A DNA stretch of 64,000 bases from Gyromitra esculenta (Eukaryota > Ascomycota > Pezizomycetes > Pezizales > Discinaceae), in NCBI GenBank assembly GCA_038503075.1, contig JBCAML010000006.1, forward strand, positions 1,736,001 through 1,800,000. The letters run 5' to 3'. The notes under the pieces were generated by a model. That model did no database searches. It was not told the origin of the DNA and saw nothing but the letters and a program-made list of their open reading frames with translations. Shown in pieces: positions 1 through 12,359 of this stretch. Each line of letters opens with the position of its first letter. Position 1 is the stretch's first letter. A program made the translations under genes and the position numbers.

Positions 1-1284
1 GGCTCCAGTGTAACCTTAGTACACTCTCCAATCTTCTCTCCCCTTCCCAATCCTCAAACTCAGAGATTCGACATACTCGCGTTTTCTCCCCTTTCCTCTG
101 TAACATCCTCTCCAAAAATTTGCGTAGGATTACTCTATAAGGTAGTCTCGAGTTAGTATATGGTGCAAAAATTTAAATTCTTGAGAAATAGGGTGACCTA
201 CCATTGTGGTTGGATATTTGGTCGTGTATGGCGGGGTATCGAAATATTTTGGTGAGGCGGAAGCCGTAACCAAGGAGGGACAGCAGGGTGAGCACGTGAC
301 GAGAAGAGAGAGGTAAGGTTACCCTGACTGGTTTAGGGTCAATGATAGGAGAGGTACATGTAGTCAGCCAAAGTCATCCGAATGACCTGGATAGACCTGC
401 TGCTAATAATCCATATTACTAGCAGAGAAGGGATGGAGAGTCTTCAATAGGTTGGAATAGTAAATATTAGTTACATAGAGAGCTCTGTAGAAGGAGTTAT
501 GATGAATGAAGTGACCGATGTATTACCCTGGGGTCAACGAGACAAGTGTCTACATTTAGACAGGCGATAATGATTTTCCTTCCCTATATATTTATATAAT
601 TAGAGGGAAAAGAACTCTTGTTGTTAGTAGCAATTACCTCAGGGTACTTGTAAAGTGCTTGGCAATGATCTGGATCTGGATGAGACCCCTCTTTTTGGGT
701 CTTACAACTAAATAGAATTCCAGAAAGGGTTGTTCTAGGCTGTTTCAAGGTAGGATCAATCTAGACGCGCTATTACTCAAGCATCACACCGCCTACTTAA
801 TACTGAATGACTTGCTAGATATGCTATCTAAAATTCCAAAATGGCAAAGGGAGATAGGCCTACGCTTATTTCCTTCAGATAGTAAGCGCTTGTTAGAAAA
901 AATGTAGGGGCGATGAATGTGGGAACGTAATTATATTTCTACAAAAACGAACCATTACTTAGTGCAATAGTCACAAGTCTCTCACTATGACAGTAAAACA
1001 GCACGCTGAAAGACAAGTTCTTGCAAGGCGATCCGGCTCTCAAGTTAAAGGTGAGCGGTGACGGAAAAAGTTAATTGGTATTCATAATTCAAATCGATCG
1101 CTGCTAGTCCGAAAACTACATTTTTGTAGAATGGACAATACTACAGAAACCCTTATCACTCGACAATCACCAACCATAAGCACCTAGATCTTTGCATAAG
1201 AACGAACCCCCGGAAAATACAAAAAGCGCAAAAAAAAAAAAAAGACCATAGCCTGAAAACAACTAGTTTAGAAATACACCCCCT
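1..1284. other. Intergenic, no gene seen
   Basis: AT-rich sequence downstream of the NUP159 stop codon, with no convincing open reading frame on either strand. It carries one copy of the palindrome TACATGTA at 355-362 and a 14-base A-run near 1230. The first 120 bases are pyrimidine-rich but show no coding signature. Confidence 0.6.
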
Positions 1285-4200
1285 TTATCTCCCCAACCCA
1301 AACTGACCTCGCTGGCTTTGTCCTAGCCCCTGGCCTTGACCTCCTGTCATCCTTGGCCCATTCCTCTCCAAAACACCCTTCAACTTCTTCCCTATCTCTC
1401 TCCTCGCCTTCATCTCCTCTTTCGCCTCTTCTACATCAACTGGATCTGTAAGCGCCAACACTGGTGTCGAAGCATATCCATACCCAGGACTCATAATCCC
1501 CCCTCTAAGAGTCCTCTCGGGAGTCGCAAACCTCAGTGGCGTCTCTTCCCTCATACTCCTCTCTGGTGTCATGCCCCTAGTGCGATTCGGAGTGGCAGAG
1601 GCACCGCGGCTCTTGATTTTAAGCCGGCGAACGCGCTCTTCAAGGTATTCAATATCACTAGTCTTTCGTTCGACCATGCCAGTGAGTTTCATAATCGTGT
1701 TGCGGACCGCTTCGACTGTAGGAGGGACAACCGCGCCTGCCTTGTTTTTGTCTCGGGAGGCGACCTTAGCTTTAAGTTGGGTAACTTCTTTTTCGGCATC
1801 TTTGAGGAGCTTCTCGACTCGGATATACTCTTTTCGAAGCTTCCTTTGCTGAAGGAGTTGTTCGGGAGTAAGAGGTCTAGCACGAGCAGCAGCAGCGGTT
1901 TGAGCGTCACTATGGACAGCAAGCAGTCGCTTGATCTCGGCGTCTTTAGTATCCACTATTCAAAAGTCAGTAATTGCGTATCAAAATCCTTGATCGCAGC
2001 CCCAAACTTACATTTGATGAATCCTTTATTCGCTGCTTCATACATCATCTCCAAATTCTCATTATCCTTGTTCTCCTTCGCTACACCGATCAACAACTCA
2101 TCCAAAATCTTCCTAACCTTCTGAAGTTCGCACAACTTCCAGTCTTTCGACTGTTTCATATCCTTCGCGCTCTCGTGCTTTACATCCATGGGAGGTTGAC
2201 CCTGGCATGTCTGATACGCTTGCAGGCCTCTGACAGTCAGACCGAGCCTGTTAACCATCATGTTTCCGCTAAGGTAAATTGAGTCAAAGACCGCATTGAA
2301 ATCCTATACCAACTAGATTAATGTCAAATAATTCAATTACGTAGGTATGATGAAAACTTACATTCGCAATTTCAACCTCCCCGAAACTTTTTAATTTCGG
2401 CAAGTTCTCAAGTGGCTTAACCTTGCCCTTGATCAACTTCCGACGGATCTTCTCGTCTTCACGATCGCTAAGCTCTTTGTCCAAGTCTAAATCACTCTCC
2501 TCCTTCGGCTCCTCAATCTTCTGCTCGACTTTCTGCTCGACTTCCAGCTGTTGCAGTGGCTGCCGAGGTGATTGCTGCTGAGGCGACTGCTGAAGAGGCA
2601 ACTGCTGTTGCGGTGACTGCGGCTGGGCAGCAGCCAGCGGGCTGCTTCTGACTGGCTTTGTTGCGGTAGATATAAAGTTTGCACCACCAAACGGCGAAGG
2701 TGCTTGTGTCTTGCTATTAGCGAACGCAGACGGCGCTGAGTTCCCAAACGCAGAGCCGGGCGCAGAAGCCGACGGTTTTGTTGGCAAAGCCCCGCTGAAT
2801 ACCGAAGAGGATGCAGTGGTTTGCTTACTGTTCCCAGAAGGAAATAGCGACGACGACGACGACGCAGCGGGAGCAGGGATAGGAGTAGGGGAAGGAAAGA
2901 ATGATCCACCAAGTGTTTGAGCTGACGCGCTGGACGGCGCTTTCCCAATCGTCTGCCCACTCTTTTTCGGCGCCTTGCTAAACATCCCCCCAATTCCAGA
3001 TCCTGGCTTCCTATCTTTATCTCTCCCTAGTAATGTGTGTCCATGCGCACCCGGCGATTTTTTCGTATCGCTGACGCGGTCGAATAAAGAACCACTCGAT
3101 TTAGCAGCAGGCTTTTCGCTACTTCCAGGTTTAGCTTCAAATAGGCTGGCAAATGGCGCGTCCTTCTTGATACCGCTACCGCCGATTGTTTCTTGATAAC
3201 TCGTGGCTGAATCAAAAACACTAGACCCAGGGCTGGCCGACTGTGGGGTTTTTGGTTTGTTGTCGTAGCTAAACAATCCTCCTTTTGGCGGTGTAATGTT
3301 GACACCCCTTAGAAGAGGATTCTGATCTGTGTCCTCGTCCTCGTCCTCGTCCTCATCCTCGTCTTCGTCTTCGTCTTCGTCCTCCTCATCATCTCCTTCT
3401 TCTTCTCTCTGCTCTTCTCTATCATCCTGATCTTCACCTTCGTCTTCGTAACCTTCTTCATCCTCGTCATCTGCCTCATCCTCATCTTCTGGGCCTTCCT
3501 CGGGCAGACTGGGAATATCTTCCTCCTTAGGAGGCTTTGGCTTGACAGCAGTAAAATCTGGCGGGGGTGGTGCATCCTCAGCAACCGCTACATCCTGCTC
3601 AACCTTCTTCGGATGTGGTATCGCAGTAAAGTCGGGTGTTAGCGGTGCGTCCGGGGTCTCATACTTAACTGGCTTCGCTGCTGTGAGATCCGGAGGCAAT
3701 GGTGCATCCGGTACCTCATCGGCCAGCTTAGTTTTTATCTTGGTAAAGTCTGGAGGCAATGGTGCCTCATCAGGAGAAGGTTCCCCAGATGGCTCTGGTG
3801 ATTGTTCATTTGGTGCCCCACTAGGAGGTTCAAATGCGCTTACCGGCTGTTCGGCAGGGAGCACAAAGGGAGACGCTGGGGACGAGATACCGCCAGCCGG
3901 AGTACCAAAAGGATTATTAGCGACCGCAGGAGGCGTAGAGCTAAAAGGATTGCTGGCGGCCCTAAGAGGTGTAGCGCTAAACGGATTTTCCCTAACCTGA
4001 GCAGTCGGAGTACCAAACGGACCGCTTTGTTTCCAGTTTGAGAAAGACGATTGTTGAGTAGTGCTAGACATAGGGCCCTTGCCTAGTTGACTGAAAGGCG
4101 ACGCAGAAGGAGCAACAGTAGGAGTACCAAACGGAGATGCGGTCGTTTTATTGACAGCAACAAATGGGCCTGCACTCGAACTGGGTAAAGTTGCGGGCCT

Positions 4201-6879
4201 TAGTGGAGGAACTGGCCCAGCTTGTCTGGCGCCAGGGGTAATGATATCCTCTTCCTCGTCATCGCTTGCTTTTTCTTGCTCAATATCACTATCCGCATCC
4301 ATATCAGCGTCTCTTAAACTTTGATTAGTGATGCCTCGCGGTGTAGATTGTGAAGCAATAAGGGCATCTCCCAATCCTGCCCCAAAGGCCCCAAAGTTAC
4401 CTCCAGCAGCAGCAGGCTTTTTGCTATCATCGGCTGCTGCATCATCAGCCTTAAAGCCACTTGAGAGCTTAAAGCCACTTGTTCCTGCACCAAATGCGCT
4501 GGGCGTGCTCCCAGTCCCAAACACAGATGGAGTGTTTTCGGTGGTGATAGGCTTCCCCGTACCCCAGATAGGTGTACCGCCCGAAGGTGTTGTACTAGCC
4601 GCTGCACTAAACCCCCCCTTATTTGCATACGCTCCAAACCCACTTGCTCCTGTACTTGCTAGAGCACCACCACCACCCCCACCAAAAGCACTTACACCCG
4701 CTGCAGCTCCTCCTAGTGTAGATGGCTGACCGAAAGCACTTCCAGTAGGCTTCGCCAATCCTAATGCTGTCGGTGCTCCAAACGCGGGAGTGCTAGTACC
4801 CAATGCTGTTGGTGATCCGAACGTAGGTTGTGTTCCAAGAGCCGAAGGTTTTCCAAACGCAGACCCCGCTGGGTTTACTCCAAGGGCAGATGTTTGTCCA
4901 AATGCAGATGTTACAGGTGTTGCTCCAAGGGCAGAATTTTGGCCAAACGCACTTCCAGCAGTCTGCGTGATAGCCGCAGTTGTAGGGCCACTAGAAGCGA
5001 CACCCCATGGTGACTGACCGAAAGCACTCCCAGTACTGGCTCCCAAAGCTGATGGCTGTCCAAAAGAGGACGAACCAAAGCTTGGCCTCGCAAATGCACT
5101 TCCCAAACTAGAACTTGTACCAAAGACGCTGCCAGTTGGGAGTTTGGGAGATGAGAGCCCTGCCGTTGCAGGGCTTGCAAAAGGGCTCTCTGACGAGCCA
5201 GGCCTAGGTAATCCACCAAACCCAAATCCAAGTCCGCCAGTGGGTGGTGTCTGTTGAGAAGAGGGAGATCCAAGGACACCAGCAAACGAAGTTGGTCTGG
5301 GAGGAGTTGAAGGTCGAGGGGGCTGCTGCGGCTGCTGCGGCTGCGGCTGGGCTTGTTGAGCATAAATCATCATTCCAGTATATTTCTCGCCCTTCTCAAT
5401 CGCATCATTATAGACTACGTGCCACGCGCACAGTAACCCCTCGTGGTTTAATACCATCAAGATAGGTAGTGGTCCTGGGGATTCGTCGATGTCTTCTCCG
5501 CCAACAGGGCGCTTGACACTATCCTTGTTGCTAAGATCGAGTGCCATACCGATGGAAGAAGTGTCTTGAAAGCTCTCCCCAGATAAGGGCAGTTGTGCTC
5601 GACGAGTGTCATCACCGATGGTTGTAGTACACCAGGTATCTGCAGGAACAGAAGTTTCTCCAGGCATCGGTATGGAGAAACGGCTCACAAGGCCAATATC
5701 GGAAGAACACGTATTAGAGAATATTATCATATCCTTCATGCTCGGCGAATATTGCTTAATGAGTGCATGGAAGAAATAAGGCGGTGATCTAGCCTCCATA
5801 CCAAATGGCGGAACTGGATCCGGAAGCCTCGTATATTGAAATGAGGCGCCGTTAGGAGCTCGAGTCAATATGTGGAAAACAGACTCGTTGTTCTGCACGT
5901 CGGATGGAACCGGCGTGTGGGTTGTAACGAAAAGATTGTTTTCCAACCACACGATAGATGAAACAAAGTGATTATCCAAACCTGGGACAGATGGTAAAAC
6001 TGCCTTGCCCTCTCCTTGGGGCGTCATCTGCCATACTGTTCCATCTCCCATTCCACACACTATCTGTTTCCCCCGCTGACTCCAACTTACAGTCGACGCA
6101 TTCGATTTTAAGATTGACCCATTTGCCCCTTGCTCCCATGCCCTAATGTTAAGATTTAACATTTGAACATCTCCATTGATAGTAACAATCGCCACAAACT
6201 CAGGCATCGCTGGATTAGGCTTCACCTCTCTCAGTCCAACTCCATCCGTCCCCAGTTGGAATAGCGGTTGCGCATTGTTGGTATTCTTGTTGAGATCGCT
6301 AACGGAGTAAACTGCAAGCCCTCCAGACGTTGAGCCAAGCACAAGATGGGATTCGTCCACCGTAAATGCAACATGTGAGATTCTTGCAGGCAGCGAAAGA
6401 GAAAGCTGGGGACGATAAGAGGCTATTCCCTCGGAAGTACTAGCAAAGGTTTCGCGGAGTGAGGATGTGCTGCCAATAATGAGATCTATACATAATTTAT
6501 TAGTCAATACATTCCCGTCGCCTTTAGTGAGCCTGCCAATGGTGCAACTCACCTGAATGTGCGGCGGCTGCAAACAACCCAATCCCATTTGCGATGGCAA
6601 ATAGCGATGCACTCGACAAAGGTAATGAATCCGACTCATATCCTTTCGCGAAGATTCTGACTTTCGTATCACCGTTCAAGGCCAGAAACCCAACATTCTA
6701 GTGCCTATTAGCGATCCGCATATTACGAAGGCTTGAAGTCTCTAACTTACCTCAATCACAACCTCTTGTGGCTCATCATCTCCAGCCCCCACAAGTTGAA
6801 CTTGAGGCGGCGACCCCGTTGCTGCTGGAGATGGAGTGTTCGCCAGCACTCCGAATGGGTTGGAATCCTGGAACGCCAT
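1285..6879 (-). CDS. NUP159: FG nucleoporin Nup159/Nup214 of the cytoplasmic pore filaments
   Basis: Nup159 sits on the cytoplasmic face of the nuclear pore, where its N-terminal beta-propeller docks the helicase Dbp5 for mRNA export and its C-terminal coiled coil joins the Nup82-Nsp1 complex (family knowledge). Hand splicing gives five exons: 6751-6879, 6553-6697, 2362-6485, 2012-2303 and 1285-1955. Phases close exactly and give 1786 residues. The start is the ATG at 6879 (MAFQDSNPFGV), which puts an FG-type motif at the very N-terminus. Visible in order: propeller region (about 60-450), Gln/Pro linker, SAFG/GAFG/NPFG repeats (about 480-990), four DAPLPPDFT repeats (about 995-1075), an Asp/Glu tract near residue 1120 encoded by a GAC/GAG microsatellite (forward strand about 3312-3400), further FG motifs, then the helical C-terminus from about 1467. 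The first intron lies just after the start and the introns are 53-67 bp. Identification is firm; the exact propeller length is inferred. Confidence 0.93.
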
Positions 6880-8752
6880 ATTTCTTTCTTCCCCTTAGGC
6901 TCGTGGGGACTGGCGACCGAGCGAGACGAAGCGAGCAATCCAAGAGAGGAAACTCAAAATATACGTAAATCCCAGATACGACGTAGAACACAAAAATATC
7001 AGGAAACAACGAAGTACGGGGTGGACATGAAGTGTATGACGGAAGTGTTGTGGATTTTCGACGTTCAAGCTCCCAGGCAGCGAGGCTCGTGCCAAGCCGC
7101 GACTGGCTGTGGCGCAAACACGTAACCTAACCATAACGCGTTGAGGCACGCGCCCGTAAGTTTTGCAAATTATTTCAACATAATATTATTATCTTTGACC
7201 AGCCTACGGCTCAGACTATCTAACGCCGTTGGCTGGTCAAAGATAGTATAGTGAAGCCTAAAACACTCTTCATATACCGTTTTCGTTACTTCTTATCCGA
7301 GATCAACCTTGTTCAGTATTAATTGAGAAATCTATGGGTTTTCAAGGATTGTGTTAGCTCATGCATGAGAACCTTGAAACTAAAGAACAATGGTGGGGCC
7401 TCACTAGATTTCTCGAAGTCTTAAACTATAGCTAAGAGTTCGCAGAAACTAATCTGTCTCAAAGTCATGGAAAAACTTTGGGCACAGACTACTAGTTAAT
7501 CACGGAAGTCTAGGCTCGTTCCCATCCCTACTGCCTATGGCTGCTATACGGTACGCAGCAAGCTGCGCAGTGGGGCTGGACACGAGACTAACGGAAGTCC
7601 CTAGAAACTCGAGCGAGAAACTACATGTATGACTAGAGAAATTCATCCCACCCAAGCTAGTGCTTTCCTCCCATACCTATCCTTGGCTAAGGTTACGAAT
7701 TTCCCTAAAACAAGTATAATACCTCCTGCTATTACTAGAAATATAAATACACCTTAGAATTAATCGTTAGAACTTGCGTCGTAAGCTTGAAATGATGCTG
7801 AGGCATGTATCCAACTTTGCCTAGAAATTACCTAAGCCCCTCAAACCCCATTTCCACAAACAGCTACCCTTCGTAGCCCTCCTTCAAGATCGACAACTCC
7901 AGTGCCTTCGCCGAAAACTCCAACCCGCTTGAGTCAAACCAATCCTCTCGCGTTCAGACCCTACAGACTGACCTCACACCTTCAATTCCTATCCTAGATT
8001 ACCGTCCTCCTAAATCTCTATGACTCGGAATGGGAGTTCTTTAGATTACATACGTAGGTTGCCAGAAGAAATCTTGGCAGAAGAGTTACAAACCTACATG
8101 CGGAGAAAATGCAGAAGGTTTAGATTGAAGAAGGGTAGAGAAAACCGAGACCCCCGTGTGCTGTCCCAATCGAAATTCCCAGGCTCAATCACTCACCAAC
8201 CCACAGCTTACAAAGGTATAACATCCCCGTATCATAACGATAGTACGTGAAGAATTAAAGTATGACGATACCTGCATATATTGCTCTACAGCTGCGGCAC
8301 AAGCTATATCTAGATTATAAAGATCGTCAACTAAAAAGGCAAAACACCCATGTGAATCTTCTCACACAGTTTCATCAGCTTCAGAGCGAATACTCCTATA
8401 TCCCGAATACCTACAAGGCGAACCAACTGTATGAAAATACTTCCTATACAGCATTTAGATTATCCATAGAGCCCTCAAACCGTATTTATCCGCAGAGAGA
8501 TTAGTAGCTCCGGTCCTAACTTTAGGACCACACAAAATCCCACCATATTCATACATCAACAGCATACAAGTCTACTCACGTTGAAATAAGTCTCACGCAA
8601 TAAATCTCCCGAATCTCCCAAGTGCCATATGGTTTAGTGCCTCAAATTATATAAATTACTTAATCGTAGAAAATACACTTTAACGCATAGCAAATCATTG
8701 TAGCCACAAGTATCTCGCTAACTCCAGCATCCTAAGTTGACCGTGCTTCGAA
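6880..8752. other. Gene-poor region between NUP159 and the LINE
   Basis: About 1.9 kb upstream of NUP159 that runs into the LINE insertion site. It holds a strong hairpin (7191-7244) and one TACATGTA (7622-7629). Two consecutive plus-strand open frames at 8020-8250 and 8262-8504 (76 and 80 residues, rich in Arg/Lys and Gln/Tyr) are separated by 11 bases. They could be a relic of one gene, but I recognise no domain and do not call them genes. Confidence 0.5.
7191..7244. repeat. 20-bp inverted repeat with 14-nt loop
   Basis: The left arm (7191-7210, beginning ATCTTTGACCAGCC) and right arm (7225-7244, ending GGCTGGTCAAAGAT) pair at 19 of 20 positions around a 14-nt loop. It lies about 310 bp upstream of the NUP159 start. 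It could be a fold-back transposon remnant or a transcribed hairpin; the sequence does not decide. Confidence 0.85.
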
Positions 8753-8770
8753 GTTCCATTCTTCCGTGTT
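8753..8770. repeat. Target-site duplication, 3' side of the LINE
   Basis: The 18-mer GTTCCATTCTTCCGTGTT is identical to 13937-13954. It abuts the T-run 8769-8786, which is the poly(A) tail of the minus-strand LINE. The last two T bases are ambiguous between duplication and tail. Confidence 0.93.
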
Positions 8771-8982
8771 TTTTTTTTTTTTTTTGTTAAATCATTGTTT
8801 CATTGTTTTATAAATGGTACAAGAATGCCACATGCAACCGAAGTTATAGCGTGAACAAAACCCTTAACAGCCCAACCCTCCTGACAATAATAGAAATCAA
8901 ACAAATATAACTGAAAATTTTCAATTCAGAGATTCCCTCCATGGCTGACATAAGCCTAATATATATCCAGCATGCAAATAGA

Positions 8983-11900
8983 TTACTCTTCCATTGACTC
9001 AAAAAAGTTTAAAAGAGAAGTAATAGATGTTATAGAATGAGAGGAAATAGATGAAAGAACATCAGACGAACCAGATGATGATAAATATGAAATATCAATT
9101 TGAGATTTAATAGGAAAATTTGTCCTTGTCTTTGAAATAAATTCAGCAAGGGCTAGTAGCATAATCGGATTTACCCATACGGGAGACTCAGAGTTTAAGG
9201 AATTTAAAAAGGGAATAAATAAATTTCGTTCAACCTCATGAGCAAAGCAGTATAGTATTGCGTGCGAAAAATTTTGGGAGCTGTCACCACATAGGGGACA
9301 TGTAGTAGGTCCGGGATGAGACCAGGAAGTGTGTGCTTTGAGGTAGCTTTTATGTGCTCGCATTTGATGGAGTCTCATTTGTGAATTTTGAAAGTTTCAT
9401 AAATGGGTGAGGTATGGTGGTAGTGAGGTAATCATAGTAGGGAGGGCGAGGAGTGTGATCGTCCCAGTCTGTTTTTAATTGGGATAAGATAGCGTTGTTG
9501 CATGATTCGATGATCATTGATTGATCAGGATTTGGTTTGTCAATGGCAGGGCCTGACGCACCAGGGTAGTAGTTGCACGGAAGAAATTTCCATGCTTCGT
9601 GTGCGAGAGCATCTATAATTAGAGGTCTGACGCGTGATTTGGCATTGGAGTTCCAGGGTCGGGGTCTACGAGGGCCAAGACCTTTAAGATGCTTACGAGA
9701 AGTGGGAGAGAGATCATTTCTTGGAAGTTTGGCGGAAGCGTGCAGATGCGGGGTTAAATAACGCGGGTAGGGTGGTATGCGTACAGCATGGCGTCTTCGA
9801 GGTATTTAGCGTATGGTAGTGTGGGAGGAAGTCTTTAACTTAGAGTGAGAGCAGATGTTTGTAGAGGAAACGATTCGTGATCATACGAGAACATTTGTTA
9901 AACGGGTCGAGTTTTTTAAAGATGGTTGCTGATGGGATGAGTATGTTCATTCCATATGTGAGTATTGGTCGTATAAGGCCCATGGCAAGTTTACGGGCAT
10001 TGGAACCTGTAAGTCCTGAACCGGATGTTGATAGAGATTTGATTGCGAAAAATGCTTTTTGGGCAGATGACAACCTTTTGAGAAAATGAGTATTCGTATT
10101 GAAGTTGTGGGAAAGCCAAAAGCCAAGCCAACGAATACATAGTTGTGGGAGAAAGGTATTTCCATCAAGTCTGATGGAGGCGCCGGGAGTAGGGGGTAGT
10201 CGGTTATGGATGGTTGTCCAGTGTATAAGTTCTGTTTTGGGAATCGAAAAAGAAACTTGAATGGCATCTCCCACGATGTTAATATCGTGGGCTGCTTGTT
10301 CTAAGAGTCTAGCGTTTTCTCTTTGAGTGCGAGAAGACTGTGATGGCAAAATCATCCACATATGAAAAGGTGAATTTAAAGGCGTTCTTTGAGATGGAGG
10401 GCGACGTAGATACAAAATAAAAGGGAGAAATAGGTGAGCGCTTGAGGACTCCTACGGACACAGGAAGGAATTTTCTTGGTGATCGCTTTAAAAAGGAGGC
10501 GTTCGCGTGAATGAAGAAAGGATATGATCAGGAGGTCGTATAGAGTGGAATATGGTGGTCGAAGTCTCTTCTCCGGGATATGGGGGTTGACGTTGTCAAA
10601 CCCGCTAATATCAAGAAAAAGCGTGGAGACTTTCTTGTCTGCTTGGAGGAGCTGGATATCGTGAAGTAGTGCGGAGACTGCATCTCCGGTTGATATAAGT
10701 GATAGCGAGCGCACTGATTGGGATGAATGAGGCCATTTGAGCGAGAGAGGTAGGCGAGTCGTGTTGCGATAATACGTTCTAGAATTTTTGAAAGGGTTTA
10801 GTAGTACAATGACTCTGAAAGAGGTTCTTTGAAGAATACGATTCTTTGTTTGGTTTTGGGAGAACGATCCCGAACGCTTTCTTGAGTTGGAGCGGATGGT
10901 ATCCATACTCGGTAGGGGATTAAGGAGTGAGTGGATGATATTTGGATTAATATTATTGATTTTTTCCAGATGCTATACGGAATAGTATCTGGCGGGAACG
11001 GATGTATTGGAGGATGCGCGTAAACGGCAGAGATTTCATCGAAGTCAATTTCTTTAAAATCTGCGTGAAGGTGGTAGAGAGGCGGAGGTTTTGTAATACG
11101 CGGGGGAAAAAGTGTTGAATGAGTGAGGAGGCGAGTTGTGTAGGGGTGCTAATATTGGGAAGATTGGGAAAAACGTCGTTGGAGGATGAGGTTTTCATTC
11201 TTTTTGGCGGCCCATATATCGGAAGGTGACGCATTTCTTAAAAAGGAACTCAGTGGTTCTTTTTGCATCTGGCGATTTCGTGGAAGTATGCATATTTTCT
11301 TTGCGTCTTACGGGGAGGAGGCGCTTTTGATCCTTTAAATTGGTTACGGTGGGATCGGTTGATTGAGTGAAAGATTAACTTCTTAAATCGGATAGCAGGG
11401 GACTCCACCACTTTTTTGACCATTCGGAGGGTCTTTTGGTTGGGGTTACGAGAATGAGCGGTGTGGTTCTTAGGTTGAGTGATTTTGTAAACCATTGATC
11501 GAGTGCAGTAACGGAGGGGGAAGGATTTTAATTTTTTTAATAAGCGGCGTGAGATTTTTCCAATTGGTTTTTGACCAGTTGGGTGATGGCATAGCAGTTG
11601 TATGGTGAGGAGTGTGGAGATGTGTGATAATGGGTATATGGTCTGATCCGGTAGAGTTGGAGGAGGCATCCCATTTTTTGATAAAAGGTAGTGCAAGGTG
11701 GTTGCAGAATGATAAGTCGAGGACACTTGGTCTAGTGTGGGAGTCATAGGGAAAACGGGTATAAATTAAAGGAGTATTTGGCGTTTATACAGGAGATTTT
11801 GGGCTGTAAGGTGGTATTTATCCCCTTCATTAAATTCTTGAGAGGAGATAATTCGAAGGGGGTCATGGAGGGATGGTGAATATTAAAGTCGCAGCGATGA

Positions 11901-12357
11901 TGGTGGGAATGGAGGAGGAAACAAAGATTTGTGAGGGTAAAATGTGATGGTTGCTGGAGTTGCTTCTCACACGGTTGTAGATGTTGATAATTTTAATTGA
12001 ATAAAAGGAGGAGTTGAAGATAGGATTTTTAAAGGTGAGGCATAAAGAGATAATGTCGTCACTAAAATTGTCTTCGATTAAAAATTCTTGGTGGCAGTTG
12101 ATAAAATGGATTGATATGTAAAAACAAACGCGAATTTTTGTGTTGGAAGTGTGGAGGGGATTAAGAGATAAAAACCGGGAGCTTGTAGAGGTTTGTTGTT
12201 CCAAAGATAAAGTGCTTGGATGGCGACGATTGAGGGTGTTGGTTTGCGTTGAGAGAAAAGGGTATGAAAGATCTTTGAAATTTCCAGCACAATTGTGTTG
12301 CACGATAGTGAAAGGGGGTGAGGGTGAAGTAGAGGGTTTGTTCTTTCTGGGGGACAT
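8983..12357 (-). pseudogene. LINE ORF2 (endonuclease-reverse transcriptase), frameshifted
   Basis: Successive minus-strand fragments cover an endonuclease-like start (11863-12357, with FTIVQHNC; 11250-11747), the fingers/palm of the reverse transcriptase (10376-11234, with the motif-A-like FLDISGFDNVNP), the catalytic YVDD box at 10351-10362, the thumb (9840-10415, with LIRPILTYG), and a C-terminal zinc motif CPLCGDSSQNFSHAILYC (8983-9378). The intact protein would bind and copy its own RNA at a nicked target. The frame changes between fragments and motif A looks one glycine short, so no full product can be made. The stop of the last fragment is at 8983, about 200 bp before the poly(A) tail. 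Confidence 0.88.
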
Positions 12358-12359
12358 AT

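Noticed and set aside
6486..6672. Start of NUP159 at 6672
   Set aside because: The first 62 codons of that frame cross two introns; splicing to the ATG at 6879 restores an NPFG motif and conserved propeller sequence.
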